Positions 1 through 9,346 of a stretch of DNA of 64,000 bases are shown here, one piece after another. The stretch comes from Cellulomonas chengniuliangii. Its GTDB lineage: Bacteria > Actinomycetota > Actinomycetes > Actinomycetales > Cellulomonadaceae. The stretch covers positions 2,666,001 through 2,730,000 of the forward strand of contig NZ_CP101988.1 of NCBI RefSeq assembly GCF_024508335.1, in the 5' to 3' direction. The translations under genes were made by a program, and so were the position numbers. Numbering within the stretch: the stretch's first letter is position 1; the number at the start of each line of letters is the position of its first letter. The notes beneath the pieces are model-generated. The model had not been told where the DNA came from, ran no database searches, and saw only the letters and a program-made list of their open reading frames with translations.

Positions 1-2
1 CG

Positions 3-503
<501 letters not shown>

Positions 504-570
504 CCCCCGCGAGCCGGGCTGCGGCCGGCGACGGGCGCCGTCGCGCGGATCCGACGGCGACGCCGCGCGG

Positions 571-1077
571 TCAGACGTGCGCGGGGTGCATCGCCGCGAG
601 CTCGTCGACGATCTGCGCCGCCCAGGCGGCGACCGCGTTGAGATCACGGTGGTCGCCCTCGCGGGCTCGCGCCCCTGAGATCAGGGCGCGCTCGGCGAAC
701 GTCAGCTCGCTGCGGATCAACCGGCCCGCGAAGCTGCGATGGGCCCGGGCGCCGAGGGTCTCACGGAGCTGCTGCACCTCGTGGGGGGAGTTCGCCGACG
801 CGGCAGGCTGCGTGGCCAGCCCTGACGACAGCATCCACACGGGCCGGTTCACCAGGTCGTGGGCGCAGCGCTCGGCGAGCGCTCGCGCCGCCGGCAGCCA
901 GTGGGCGGTGTACACGGCCGAGCCGAGCACCACCGCGTCGTAGTCGCGGACCTCGGAGACCATCTCGGGGTCGAGCTCGTCGACATCGTGGCCCGCCTCG
1001 GTGAGCACTCGCGCGACCACCGAGCCGATCTCGCGCGTGGCCCCGTGCCGGGACGCCACTGTCACCAAGATCCTCAT
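571..1077 (-). CDS. Flavodoxin-domain protein (HemG-like)
   Basis: 168-aa single-domain flavodoxin. The N-terminus MRILVTVASRHGAT is a typical FMN phosphate-binding loop after the first beta strand, followed by a flavodoxin-like YDAVVLGSAVYTAHWLPAA segment and a WMLSSGLA strand. The family includes menaquinone-dependent protoporphyrinogen oxidase HemG, but many actinobacterial members are general FMN-binding redox proteins, so the exact reaction is open. The start at 1077 is set by an AGGAGGT ribosome site seven bases upstream. It runs opposite to the kinase gene and is divergent from the lipoprotein gene at 1326. Confidence 0.85.
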   Translation of the reverse strand: MRILVTVASRHGATREIGSVVARVLTEAGHDVDELDPEMVSEVRDYDAVVLGSAVYTAHWLPAARALAERCAHDLVNRPVWMLSSGLATQPAASANSPHEVQQLRETLGARAHRSFAGRLIRSELTFAERALISGARAREGDHRDLNAVAAWAAQIVDELAAMHPAHV

Positions 1078-1325
1078 CGCGTGCACCTCCTGCTCGTGTG
1101 TGCCCTGCCCCCGCAGCCAGGCCCTGGTGAACATCGTCCGTCTCGTCCGGACACCTCGCGTGGGCCGGAGGTCCCCTTCGTCCACCGACGCCCCCCTCGC
1201 GACCAGGGGCGCGGCGCGCGGGACCCGGACGAAAGGGTCATGCTGAAAGGGCCCCGCCGTCACCCTTCTCCGGGCGCCTCGAGCGTCCGGCCGAGCGATC
1301 GGCGGGCCGTCGTCAGGGAGCCCAG

Positions 1326-2216
1326 ATGAACCCTCGACCCGCCGCGCTGGCGGCCGCCGTCCTCGCCGTCCTGCTGCTGCTCGGCTCGTGCGCGCCGGGC
1401 GTGGAGACCCGGCCCCGGGGCGCGATGCCCGTGGTGAGGGGAGAGCCGGGAGGCCGGCCCACGCTGGACTTCCCAGCGTCCGGGCCGCCGCAGGGCTTCG
1501 CCACGGAGGTCGTCGAGCCAGGGCACGGCGCCGTGGTCCACCCGGACGACCTCGTGCTGGTGCGCCACCTGGCGCAGGCGTGGGACGGCCCCGAGGTCGA
1601 CAGCTCGTACGGCGAGGGCTCCCCGGTCGTGGCGTCACTGCCCGGCCTGCCGGCGGGGTGGGCCGAGTCGCTGACGGGGTTGCGCGTCGGATCCAGGGTC
1701 CTGATGTCAGTACCGCCGGAGATCGGCTACACGCCGCCGGGAGGCGCCGCCGTCACAGGCGCCGACGACGACGTCATCGTGCTGGTCGTGGACGTGGTCG
1801 GCGCGTACGGGCGCTCCGCCGGAGGGGAGGCGGACGCCCGTCCGGACCCCGCCGCCGCGGGAGCGGTGGCCCCCCGGGTCAGCGGCGCCCTCGGCGGCCC
1901 CGCGAACGTCACGGTGCCCCCGGGCTCGCCGCCGCCGACGACGGTCGTGACGACTGTCCTGGCGCGCGGCACCGGCCCCTCGGTGTCCCCCGGCCCCGTG
2001 ATCGTCCAGTACGCCGCCGTGGACTGGGAGGGCGCGAGCGCCGGGAGCTCGTGGGAGTCGGGCGCCCCGGAGCAGTTCTTGGTCTCCCCGGCGGATCCGG
2101 CGTTCGCAGGGCTCGCCGGCGTCCCGATCGGGAGCCGGGTGCTCGTCGAGCTCCCCGGCGAGGGCGCGGGCAGCCCTGCGACGGCGATCGTGATGGACCT
2201 CGTCGGCCAGCCCTAG
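1326..2216 (+). CDS. FKBP-type peptidyl-prolyl isomerase-like lipoprotein
   Basis: 296 aa. A hydrophobic signal ends in LLGSC, so Cys22 should be lipidated and the protein anchored outside the membrane. Two FKBP-like units follow. The first, about residues 70-160, has an HPDDLVLVRHLAQAWDG strand, the GLPAGWAESLTGLRVGSRVLMSVPPEIGY pattern of FKBP prolyl isomerases (a longer stretch, only partly conserved) and a VLVVDVV strand. The second, about 200-295, repeats VIVQYAAVDWEG and GVPIGSRVLVELPGE but is degenerate. It probably assists folding of exported proteins; the second domain may be non-catalytic. Confidence 0.85.
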   Translation: MNPRPAALAAAVLAVLLLLGSCAPGVETRPRGAMPVVRGEPGGRPTLDFPASGPPQGFATEVVEPGHGAVVHPDDLVLVRHLAQAWDGPEVDSSYGEGSPVVASLPGLPAGWAESLTGLRVGSRVLMSVPPEIGYTPPGGAAVTGADDDVIVLVVDVVGAYGRSAGGEADARPDPAAAGAVAPRVSGALGGPANVTVPPGSPPPTTVVTTVLARGTGPSVSPGPVIVQYAAVDWEGASAGSSWESGAPEQFLVSPADPAFAGLAGVPIGSRVLVELPGEGAGSPATAIVMDLVGQP

Positions 2217-2301
2217 GCCAGCGGCGCGTCGCAGCACGGCGCGCGGGCGGCTCGTGCCCAGAACCGCGGACCCTCCCGGCCGCACGTCGTACGCTGTGCC
2301 G

Positions 2302-2871
2302 ATGCAGAACGGGGAAGGTCGCACCACCTACGTCCTGGTCGACGGCGAGAACATCGACGCCACACTCGGCTCGTCGATCCTCAACGGCAGGCCCACCCCC
2401 GAGCAGCGCCCGCGATGGGAGCGCATCCTCGACTTCGCGGAGCGCACCTGGGGCAACCCGGTCAAGGGACTGTTCTTCCTCAACGCCTCGAACGGCACCA
2501 TGCCGATGTCGTTCGTGCAGGCCCTCGTCGCGATCGGCTTCCAGCCGATCCCCCTCGCCGGGGAGAGCTACGAGAAGGTCGTCGACATCGGCATCAAGCG
2601 CACCCTGACGGCGCTGGCGGCCCGGGACGGCGACGTGCTCCTCGCGTCCCACGACGGCGACTTCATCCCCGAGGTCGAGGACCTGCTCGGCGACGACCGC
2701 CGAGTCGGCCTCCTCGCGTTCCGCGAGTTCACCAACGCGGGGCTCGCGCAGCTGCTCGACCGAGGCTTGGAGATCTTCGACCTCGAGAGCGACGTCAAGG
2801 CGTTCAACGTGCAGCTCCCCCGCCTGCGGATCATCCCGCTCGACGAGTTCGACCCGCTGCGCTACCTCTGA
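2302..2871 (+). CDS. NYN (PIN-like) domain protein
   Basis: 189 aa when started at ATG 2302. Acidic residues sit where the NYN/PIN nuclease metal site is expected: VLVDGENID near the N-terminus, KVVDIGIKRTL in the middle and LASHDGDFIPEVEDLL, the classic third acidic motif. The family includes predicted RNases of RNA turnover (LabA/MARF1-type). I preferred the internal ATG over an upstream one at 2254 because TACGCT lies 6-7 bases before it, the spacing of a leaderless -10 box. The 3' end lies two bases from the convergent lipoprotein gene. RNA cleavage is inferred, not shown. Confidence 0.8.
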   Translation: MQNGEGRTTYVLVDGENIDATLGSSILNGRPTPEQRPRWERILDFAERTWGNPVKGLFFLNASNGTMPMSFVQALVAIGFQPIPLAGESYEKVVDIGIKRTLTALAARDGDVLLASHDGDFIPEVEDLLGDDRRVGLLAFREFTNAGLAQLLDRGLEIFDLESDVKAFNVQLPRLRIIPLDEFDPLRYL

Positions 2872-2873
2872 GG

Positions 2874-3629
2874 TCAGCCGCCGAACGCGGCGGCGAGGAA
2901 CCCGTCCATCTGGTCGAGGACCTGCGGGCCGGTGCCGGCGAGGAGGATCGCGACGCCGTGCGCGCTGCCGGGCAGCTGGACGTAGGTGGCCGGGTCGTCG
3001 GCGCGGGCCACCTGCTGCGACTCGGACGCGCGGATCGACCCGTCGGTCTCGCTGGCGACGACGAGCAGCGGTCCCGTGTAGGCGCTGCCGGCCGAGGTGG
3101 CGTCATGGCCTTCCACCTCCACGCCCGGGCTCAGGGCGATCACACCGACGGGGGCGGGGCGCAGATCGTCCGCGAGCGCCGCGACGACACCAGCCCCCTT
3201 GGAGGCGCCCACCAGGGCCACATCCTCCGCACCCTCGCCCCGCAGCACGCCGACGGTCGCCTCGAGCGACGCGCCACCGTCCTCGCCCCACGCGAACGAC
3301 GCCACCCGGTACCCCTGGTCCGCGTACCGCACGAGCTGGTCCGCCCACTGGCAGAAGGTCGCGCCGAGCTGCGGTGCGAACACGATGCCCCTGCTGCCCT
3401 CTCCGATCGTGACGACGATCGTCGGGTCCGCCTCGCTGCCCGCGACGACCGCCCGGGCGGCGCCTGGGAGGCAGTCGGGCGTGTCGACCGCCCGGACGGC
3501 GGCCTCGGTGGGGTCTGGGGACGCGGTCGCCGACGCCTCGGGCGCGGCTGAGGCGCCGCACCCGCTCAGGGCTGCGAGGACCGGCAGCACGACCACGAGC
3601 TCGGCGATGGGGCTGCGGCGCGACGACAT
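2874..3629 (-). CDS. Alpha/beta-hydrolase lipoprotein
   Basis: 251 aa. A signal peptide with lipobox LSGC points to lipidated Cys24. A Ser/Thr/Pro-rich spacer is followed by an alpha/beta-hydrolase fold like dienelactone hydrolases. The nucleophile elbow is VGASKG (Gly-x-Ser-x-Gly), the acid is likely Asp in VVASETDG and the histidine is in LPGSAHG, so the triad looks complete. Two cysteines (TPDCLPG and GATFCQW) could form a disulfide outside the cell. The substrate is unknown. It is convergent with the NYN gene. Confidence 0.8.
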   Translation of the reverse strand: MSSRRSPIAELVVVLPVLAALSGCGASAAPEASATASPDPTEAAVRAVDTPDCLPGAARAVVAGSEADPTIVVTIGEGSRGIVFAPQLGATFCQWADQLVRYADQGYRVASFAWGEDGGASLEATVGVLRGEGAEDVALVGASKGAGVVAALADDLRPAPVGVIALSPGVEVEGHDATSAGSAYTGPLLVVASETDGSIRASESQQVARADDPATYVQLPGSAHGVAILLAGTGPQVLDQMDGFLAAAFGG

Positions 3630-3754
3630 GCCGGATTCATAGCGCTCGCGGGATCCGCCGCGCCAGAGGCCTCACCCGTCCGCGCGGCGCGGGGTGCGGG
3701 GTACGGGGTGCGGGGTGCGACTACCGCGTGCCGGTGGAGTGCCGCGTGCCCGGA

Positions 3755-3801
3755 CGACGACGCCCGCCGGGGCCCGGCTTGTCGCGACGACGCCCGCCGG
3801 G
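3755..3801. repeat. 17-bp direct repeat in intergenic region
   Basis: CGACGACGCCCGCCGGG occurs at 3755-3771 and again at 3785-3801, exactly 30 bp apart, just upstream of the DUF1697 start. The stretch before it (about 3690-3720) is also low-complexity GCGGGGT repetition. The role is unknown; it could be slippage-prone GC DNA or a paired protein-binding site. Confidence 0.7.
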
Positions 3802-3814
3802 CCATGCTCGCGGG

Positions 3815-4363
3815 ATGACAGCGGCACTGGCCCTCCTGCGGGGCGTCAATGTGGGCGGGCGTCGCAAGGTCCCGATGGCGGACCTGCGCGCCATCGTGGA
3901 GTCCTTCGGCCACAGCGAGGTGGCCACGCTGCTCAACAGCGGGAACGTCGTCTTCGCCGCCTCGGGGGGCGCGGAGTTCGACGCCGCCGCGGCCGCCGCG
4001 GACATCACCGCCGGGGTGCGTGGGCGGCTCGGGCTGGAGGTCGACGTCGTGGTGCGCACAGCCGCCCAGGTGGACGCGGTGGTGGCGGCCAACCCGTTCG
4101 TCGAGGCGGCGCGGACCGATCCGTCCCACCTCGTGGTGGTGTTCTACTCCGACCCGGTCCGCGACGCGGTGCTCGACATGAGCCGGCACGGCTCCGAGCA
4201 GGTGGTGTGGGACGGCGCCCAGGCCTACGTCACCTACCCCGAGGGGATCGGCCGGTCCACGCTCACCGCCGACGCGCTCGACCGCGCCGCGGGGCAGCCC
4301 GGGACCGGCCGGAACTGGCGCACCGTGCTCGCCCTCCAGGAGCTGCTGCTCGCGCGGGCCTGA
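3815..4363 (+). CDS. DUF1697 family protein
   Basis: 182 aa from ATG 3815. The N-terminus ALLRGVNVGGRRKVPMADLR, the LLNSGNVVF motif and the closing GRNWRTVLAL stretch match DUF1697, a widespread conserved family without an assigned reaction. The start at 3815 was chosen because conserved sequence begins immediately and the preceding CATGCT sits at leaderless -10 spacing; an in-frame ATG 29 codons upstream would add only repetitive Arg/Pro sequence made from the intergenic repeats. It probably stands alone or is read through into the HIT gene 21 bases on. Confidence 0.88.
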   Translation: MTAALALLRGVNVGGRRKVPMADLRAIVESFGHSEVATLLNSGNVVFAASGGAEFDAAAAAADITAGVRGRLGLEVDVVVRTAAQVDAVVAANPFVEAARTDPSHLVVVFYSDPVRDAVLDMSRHGSEQVVWDGAQAYVTYPEGIGRSTLTADALDRAAGQPGTGRNWRTVLALQELLLARA

Positions 4364-4384
4364 CCGCCGGGCTAGGTTGGCGAC

Positions 4385-4831
4385 ATGGCCACCGTGTTCT
4401 CGCAGATCATCTCAGGAGCGATCCCGGGCCGCTTCGTCTGGGCGGACGACGTCGCCGTCGCCTTCACCACCATCGCGCCGATCGCCGACGGGCACACTCT
4501 CGTGGTCCCGCGCGAGGAGATCGTCCAGTTCATCGACGCGCCGACGGACGTCCTCGCGCACCTCGTGCAGGTCGCGCAGACCATCGGGCGGGCGCAGCAG
4601 CAGGTGTGGGACTCCCCGCGCGTCGCCCTGGTGACCGCCGGCTTCGAGGTGCCGCACCTGCACCTGCACGTGCTGCCCGCCTGGGACGAGCAGAGCCTGA
4701 CGTTCGCCAACGCCCGCCACGATGTGCCCGCCGCGGAGCTCGACGCGGCGGCCGAGCAGGTCCGCGAGGCGTTGCGCGCCCAGGGGCACGGGGACCACGT
4801 GCCCGCCCGGCTCACCGACCCGGCCGTCTAG
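4385..4831 (+). CDS. HIT family nucleotide hydrolase/transferase
   Basis: 148 aa. The histidine triad HLHLHVLP near residue 98 is intact and the upstream IADGHTLVVPREEI segment is the usual HIT core. HIT proteins hydrolyse or transfer nucleotidyl groups (Hint/Ap4A-type), but the substrate here cannot be predicted. The start follows TAGGTTGGCGAC, giving a -10-like TAGGTT about 8 bases before the ATG, consistent with a leaderless message. Confidence 0.9.
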   Translation: MATVFSQIISGAIPGRFVWADDVAVAFTTIAPIADGHTLVVPREEIVQFIDAPTDVLAHLVQVAQTIGRAQQQVWDSPRVALVTAGFEVPHLHLHVLPAWDEQSLTFANARHDVPAAELDAAAEQVREALRAQGHGDHVPARLTDPAV

Positions 4832-4884
4832 CGCGCCGGTCCGCCGCCCGCCGCAGGTCGCCGACGAGCGGGACCGACTCCCCG

Positions 4885-5688
4885 TCAGTCCCCGAGTTGG
4901 GCGAGCCGCAGCACGCGGGCGTCGGCGGCCACGACCCGGTCGGCCTCGGCGAGCAGCGAGGCGGGGGTGTCGGCGCCCGCCCGCATGAACCGCCCCGACA
5001 GCACGTCGAGCTCGCCGTTGGCGAGCGCGAGCACCAGCTCGACGACGGCCTCGACCGGGGTCCAGTCGCTGCGGTCGTCGTGCGTCGGCATCGACGCCGT
5101 CATGTCGGTGCGGACCACGCCGGGCGCCAGGTCGAAGACCCGCAGGCCCTGGTCGCGGTACTGGGCGTCGAGCAACCGGGTCAGCCGGGCCAGGGCCCCT
5201 TTGCTGATCGCGTACCCCGTGTAGGCCTCCATCGGGCGGTGCCCCGCGCCCGAGTTCAGGTTGACGACGCGTCCGGAGCCGCGGGCCAGCATCCCGGGCA
5301 GCACCGCGTGGGTGACCAGCAGCGGGCCGCGGACGTTCGTCTCGATGACCCGCCACATCTCGTCGGGGTCGTCCTGCGCGAACGGGCCCTCGGTGGACTC
5401 GACGACCCCGGCGTTGTTGACCAGCAGGCCCAGCCCGCCATGCGGCTCGAACGCACGGAGCACGTCCTCCACCGCGGTCGAGACGGCGTCCCGGTCGACG
5501 AGGTCGGCGACGGCGACGGGCGCCATGACCCCGAGCGACCGGCACTCCGCCGCGACCTCGTCGAGGCGTGATCGGGTGCGCCCCACGAGAGCGACTGACC
5601 AGCCGGCCGCGGCCAGCCCGAGGGCGATCGACCGCCCGATCCCGCGTCCGGCGCCGGTGACGAGTGCTGTCTGAGGTGTGTGGGCCAT
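4885..5688 (-). CDS. Short-chain dehydrogenase/reductase (SDR)
   Basis: 267 aa classical SDR. The Rossmann motif TGAGRGIG is at residues 12-19, the NNAG motif follows in the middle and the active-site YxxxK appears as YAISK. Downstream LAPGVVRTDM is the usual loop after beta-6. It should be an NAD(P)-dependent oxidoreductase; the Arg after the glycine motif suggests NADPH, but this is a weak inference. The start is ATG 5688. The gene is divergent from nhaA, with about 130 bp between them. Confidence 0.9.
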   Translation of the reverse strand: MAHTPQTALVTGAGRGIGRSIALGLAAAGWSVALVGRTRSRLDEVAAECRSLGVMAPVAVADLVDRDAVSTAVEDVLRAFEPHGGLGLLVNNAGVVESTEGPFAQDDPDEMWRVIETNVRGPLLVTHAVLPGMLARGSGRVVNLNSGAGHRPMEAYTGYAISKGALARLTRLLDAQYRDQGLRVFDLAPGVVRTDMTASMPTHDDRSDWTPVEAVVELVLALANGELDVLSGRFMRAGADTPASLLAEADRVVAADARVLRLAQLGD

Positions 5689-5820
5689 GCGCTCATCGTC
5701 GCGCATCCGGCGGGCGCGCGACTCGCCCGGCCCGCCCCTCGCCGGTGGCGCGCGACCGTTGCGGCCACGGTCCCGGCCTGGAAGTTTGAGGGGGACGTGT
5801 CGCCGGACGGAGGTGCCACC

Positions 5821-7185
5821 GTGGTGTCTGACAGCCCTGGCCCGCCGCTGCGGATGCGGCTGCCGAGCGTCAACCCGGGCGTCCTGCGCTTCCTGGCCAC
5901 GGAGGCGGGCAGCGCGGTGTTCCTGCTCGCGGCGACGATCGTGGCGTTGATGTGGGCGAACTCGCCCTGGTGGGCGTCGTACGAGGCCGTGTGGTCCACG
6001 CCCGCCGGGGTGTTCGCCGGGGACGCGAGCTGGCGGCTGGACCTGCGCGACTGGGTCAACGACGCCGCGATGGCGGTCTTCTTCCTGGTCGTGGGCCTCG
6101 AGATCAACCGCGAGGTGACGAGTGGGGAGCTGCGGGACCGCCGCACCGTGGCGGTGCCCGCCCTGGGCGCGCTCGGGGGGATGGCCGTCCCGGCGCTGCT
6201 GTACCTGGCGTTCACCTCCGGCACGGACGCCGCGCACGGGTGGGGCATCGTCATGTCCACCGACACGGCGTTCCTGGTCGGCATCCTGGCGTTGTTCGGG
6301 CCGGCCTGCCCGGACCGGCTGCGGCTGTTCCTGCTGACCTTGGCCATCGTGGACGACATCGGCGCGATCACCGTGTTGGCGGTCTTCTACACCGACGAGA
6401 TCAGCCCGGTGGCGTTGGCGTCCGTCGGCCTCGTCCTGGTGGGCATCGTGCTGCTCCGCTGGATGCGCGTGTGGCGCTTGGCCCCCTTCGTCGTGGCCGG
6501 ACTGCTGCTCTGGGCCGCGGTGCTGGCCGCCGGGGTGCACCCGACGCTCGCTGGCGTGCTGCTGGGCCTGCTGATCCCCGTGCGCCCCTCGGCGCGCGAG
6601 CACGTCGACGTCGTCGCCCGGTACGCGGACCACCTCGCCGAGGAGACCACCGCCGACCGCGAGCACCTCACCGAGATGGCGGCGCGCGCCGCCGTGCCCG
6701 CCGGCGAGCGGCTGCAGCGCGCGCTGCACCCGTGGAGCGCCTACGTGGTGGTCCCGCTGTTCGCGCTCGCGAACGCGGGCGTCCACCTGGACGCCGAGTC
6801 GCTGGGCGCCGCCGCGTCGTCGCGGGTGACGCTCGGCATCGTGGTCGCGCTCGTCGTCGGGAACGTGGTGGGGATCTTCGGCGCGTCGGCGTTGGCGATC
6901 CGCCTGGGGCTCGGGGACCTGCCCGGCAGGGTCCGCTACGGACACCTGCTGGGCGGCGCGATGCTCGCGGGCGTCGGGTTCACCATCTCGCTGTTCATCA
7001 CCGAGCTCGCGTTCGGGGAGACCTTGCTGCGCGACGAGGCGAAGGTCGGGGTGCTCGTGGGATCCCTGGTCGCCGCGGTGCTGGGCACGCTCGTGCTGCG
7101 GGTGCTGGGCCAGCGGCTGCCGCTGTGCAGCCCGGAGTCGGACGCCCCGCCTCCGCTGCCGCCGCTGCCGTGGCGCAACGTGTGA
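5821..7185 (+). CDS. nhaA: Na+/H+ antiporter NhaA
   Basis: 454 aa from GTG 5821, with about twelve hydrophobic helices. Diagnostic NhaA features are VFFLVVGLEINREV near the start, MSTDTAFLVGILAL and AIVDDIGAI with the two adjacent aspartates of the ion site, and a FTISLFITELAF helix late in the protein. It exchanges external protons for internal sodium. The GTG follows GGAGGT at 5809-5814 with six bases of spacing; a second GTG three bases on is an alternative. An upstream in-frame start near 5680 would overlap the divergent SDR gene and is unlikely. Confidence 0.95.
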   Translation: MVSDSPGPPLRMRLPSVNPGVLRFLATEAGSAVFLLAATIVALMWANSPWWASYEAVWSTPAGVFAGDASWRLDLRDWVNDAAMAVFFLVVGLEINREVTSGELRDRRTVAVPALGALGGMAVPALLYLAFTSGTDAAHGWGIVMSTDTAFLVGILALFGPACPDRLRLFLLTLAIVDDIGAITVLAVFYTDEISPVALASVGLVLVGIVLLRWMRVWRLAPFVVAGLLLWAAVLAAGVHPTLAGVLLGLLIPVRPSAREHVDVVARYADHLAEETTADREHLTEMAARAAVPAGERLQRALHPWSAYVVVPLFALANAGVHLDAESLGAAASSRVTLGIVVALVVGNVVGIFGASALAIRLGLGDLPGRVRYGHLLGGAMLAGVGFTISLFITELAFGETLLRDEAKVGVLVGSLVAAVLGTLVLRVLGQRLPLCSPESDAPPPLPPLPWRNV

Positions 7186-7191
7186 GGGGGT

Positions 7192-7692
7192 TCAGCCCTG
7201 CCGGTCGAGCCCAGTCGCCGTCCGAAGGTCGTTGAGCGCGATGCGCCCGGTGTACAGCTCCCCGTCGATGAACAACGTCGGGGTGCCCCGGACGCCCGCC
7301 TCGACGCCCGACCGGTAATCGCGGTCGACCACCCCGGCGTACTCCTGCGCGGCGGGCCCCGCCGCGCTGTCCGGGTCGACGCCCGCGGTGTGGGCGTAGC
7401 GGCGCAGCGACGCGTCGTCGAGGGCGTCCTGGTGGGCGAACAGCTCGTCGTGCATCGCCCAGAACCTGCCCTGCGCGCGCGCGGCCTCCGCGGCGAGCGC
7501 CGCCGCCAACGCGTGCGGGTGGACCTCGAACAAGGGGAACTCCTGCCAGACCAGCCGCACCAGGCCGCCTGAGCCCTCGACGAGGCCGCGCAGGATGGGC
7601 GCCGCCGCCCGGCAGTAGGGGCACTCGAAGTCCCCGTACTCGACCACGGTGACAGGCGCGCCCTCGTCGCCCCGGAACTGGTCAGTCGCCAT
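7192..7692 (-). CDS. DsbA-family thiol oxidoreductase
   Basis: 166 aa. The thioredoxin fold begins with VTVVEYGDFECPYCRAA, whose CPYC is a redox-active CxxC, and ends with the cis-proline segment GVRGTPTLFIDG. The intervening helical insert is typical of DsbA/Com1-like proteins. No signal peptide is present, so it is probably cytoplasmic and may relate to the FrnE/2-hydroxychromene-isomerase side of the family. It starts at ATG 7692 behind a GGGAGG site. It is convergent with nhaA, only six bases apart. Confidence 0.88.
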   Translation of the reverse strand: MATDQFRGDEGAPVTVVEYGDFECPYCRAAAPILRGLVEGSGGLVRLVWQEFPLFEVHPHALAAALAAEAARAQGRFWAMHDELFAHQDALDDASLRRYAHTAGVDPDSAAGPAAQEYAGVVDRDYRSGVEAGVRGTPTLFIDGELYTGRIALNDLRTATGLDRQG

Positions 7693-7820
7693 GGCCGCCT
7701 CCCCCGCCCAGCATGGCGCCCGCGCCCGGGCCGCGCCGGGCGGCTGCCGCCTTGCCGCGGAGGGCAGAGCCTGGTCTGCTGGTCGGGAGGTGGGTCTGCT
7801 CAACCCCTGGGGAGGGTTCC

Positions 7821-8528
7821 ATGCCAGCACCGACCGTTCTCCTCGTGCACGGCGCGTTCGCCGACGGGTCCAGCTGGTCCCGGGTGATCGACCGACTACA
7901 GGCCGAGGGGGTGTCCGCGCAGGCCCTCGCGAACCCGCTGCGCGGGCTCACCCACGACGGCGAGTACGTCGCGAACGCCGCGGCGCAGGTCGAAGGGCCC
8001 GTGGTGCTCGTTGGGCACTCGTACGGCGGCCCGGTGGTGACGTACGCCGGCGGCAGCGCGCCCAACGTGACGGCGCTCGTGCTCGTCGCGTCGTTCGGCG
8101 TCGACTACGGCGTGTCGGCGCTGGGCTCGGTCGCGGAGTTCCCCGAGTCCGAGCTCAACACCGCGCTCGAGCCACGGGCCTACCCCGGGAGCGAGAGCCC
8201 CGAGCTGTACATCCGACGGGACCGGTTCCACTCGGTGTTCGCCGCCGACCTCCCCGAGGAGGAGACCGCGCTGCTGGCGGCGACGCAACGGCCGGTGGCC
8301 CTGGCCGGGTTGAACGACGTGCTGGAGGTCGAGCCGGCCTGGAAGACGATCCCGGTGTGGTTCGCGGTCGCCACGCAGGACCACACGATCGACCCCAACT
8401 CGCAGCGGGCCGCCGCGGCGCGCCTCGGCGCCACGACGGTGGAGGTCGAGGGGTCGCATGCGATCGCCCTCTCGCAGCCCGACGCCGTCGCCGCGCTGGT
8501 GCTCGCCGCTGTGCGGGCTCAGGGGTGA
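7821..8528 (+). CDS. Alpha/beta-fold hydrolase (esterase-like)
   Basis: 235 aa. The oxyanion motif VLLVHGAFADGSSW, the nucleophile elbow GHSYGG and a terminal GSHAIALSQP histidine form a complete alpha/beta-hydrolase triad, with Asp in ATQDHTID the likely acid. The HGAFADGSSW version is shared by a large actinobacterial group related to plant methyl-ester hydrolases. The start at 7821 is fixed by GGGGAGGG at 7809-7815. The 3' end overlaps the convergent regulator gene by ten bases. Confidence 0.87.
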   Translation: MPAPTVLLVHGAFADGSSWSRVIDRLQAEGVSAQALANPLRGLTHDGEYVANAAAQVEGPVVLVGHSYGGPVVTYAGGSAPNVTALVLVASFGVDYGVSALGSVAEFPESELNTALEPRAYPGSESPELYIRRDRFHSVFAADLPEEETALLAATQRPVALAGLNDVLEVEPAWKTIPVWFAVATQDHTIDPNSQRAAAARLGATTVEVEGSHAIALSQPDAVAALVLAAVRAQG

Positions 8529-9268
8529 GCGGGGTCGTCGTCCTCTGCGCGCTCGCCGAGGTGCAGCACGCAGTGGTGGGGCTCGACGAAGCGCTCAAGC
8601 CACTCGGCGACGATCGGCCCGTCGTGCTGCTCCAGGACCCCGCGGCTGAGGCCCAGGTGGACCTGGCAGACGACATCGGAGGACTGCCCCACGAGGTCGA
8701 TGAAGGGGCAGCGGTGCAGGTGCATCTTCAGGGCGTCCGGATCGGCCTCGGGCGCGAAGCCCAGCGCCTCCAGGTGCCGGCGCAGCTCGTCGAGCTGTTG
8801 GCGCGCCTCCTCGGCCCGTGCCACGACGGCGTCGTGCTCCGAGGGCGGCTCCTGGTCGGCGAGCTGGGCCGCCCAGGCGCGGCCGCACCGCTCAGCCGGC
8901 GCGTCCGGCTGCGGCACGCACGCGCGACCGGCGTCGGGCGGGGTCGCGCCGGCAGTGGAATAGCCGGCGATGAGCGCGCGGATGAGCTGGTCCCGCGCCC
9001 GGGCGTCCCCCGGCTCCTCGAGCTCCCCGGTGCTGCTGTACAGGATCCGCGGGCGGCCTCGGGTGCGGCGGCGCTCGATCTCGGTCGTGACGAGCCCCGA
9101 CTCGATGAGGCGGTCGAGGTGCTCGCGGACCGTGTTGACGTGCAGGCCGACCTCGGCCGCGATCTCGTCGGCCCCCAGCGGACGGCCCGCCTGCTGGAGC
9201 ATGCGGACCATCGCCATCCGCTTGTCCGACGCGAGAGCGCGGTGCGCGCTGACCGGCTGACTAGGCAT
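8519..9268 (-). CDS. HTH regulator with SufR-like cysteine motif
   Basis: 249 aa. The N-terminus is a winged helix: ADEIAAEVGLHVNTVREHLD as helix-turn-helix and TRGRPRILYSST as the wing, as in COG2345 regulators. The C-terminal half has LHRCPF, then Cys after 13 residues (DVVCQVH), then Cys in PHHCVLHL 31 residues later, plus nearby histidines. This resembles the Fe-S-binding part of SufR, though the spacing is not identical. GACAAT seven bases before ATG 9268 suggests a leaderless start. It is divergent from mogA-moaA, so it may control those genes; that is inference. Confidence 0.75.
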   Translation of the reverse strand: MPSQPVSAHRALASDKRMAMVRMLQQAGRPLGADEIAAEVGLHVNTVREHLDRLIESGLVTTEIERRRTRGRPRILYSSTGELEEPGDARARDQLIRALIAGYSTAGATPPDAGRACVPQPDAPAERCGRAWAAQLADQEPPSEHDAVVARAEEARQQLDELRRHLEALGFAPEADPDALKMHLHRCPFIDLVGQSSDVVCQVHLGLSRGVLEQHDGPIVAEWLERFVEPHHCVLHLGERAEDDDPAHP

Positions 9269-9346
9269 GCAACCCATTGTCCGGCGGCTGGACGGCCAGG
9301 TCGTAGGACCAGCGGCCCGGGCCTGCGAGGTCGCTACGGTGGCGCC

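Noticed and set aside
4885-5688. The SDR as the ChcA-like reductase missing from the ring-acid operon
   Set aside because: It is 30 kb away, unlinked, and has only generic SDR motifs.
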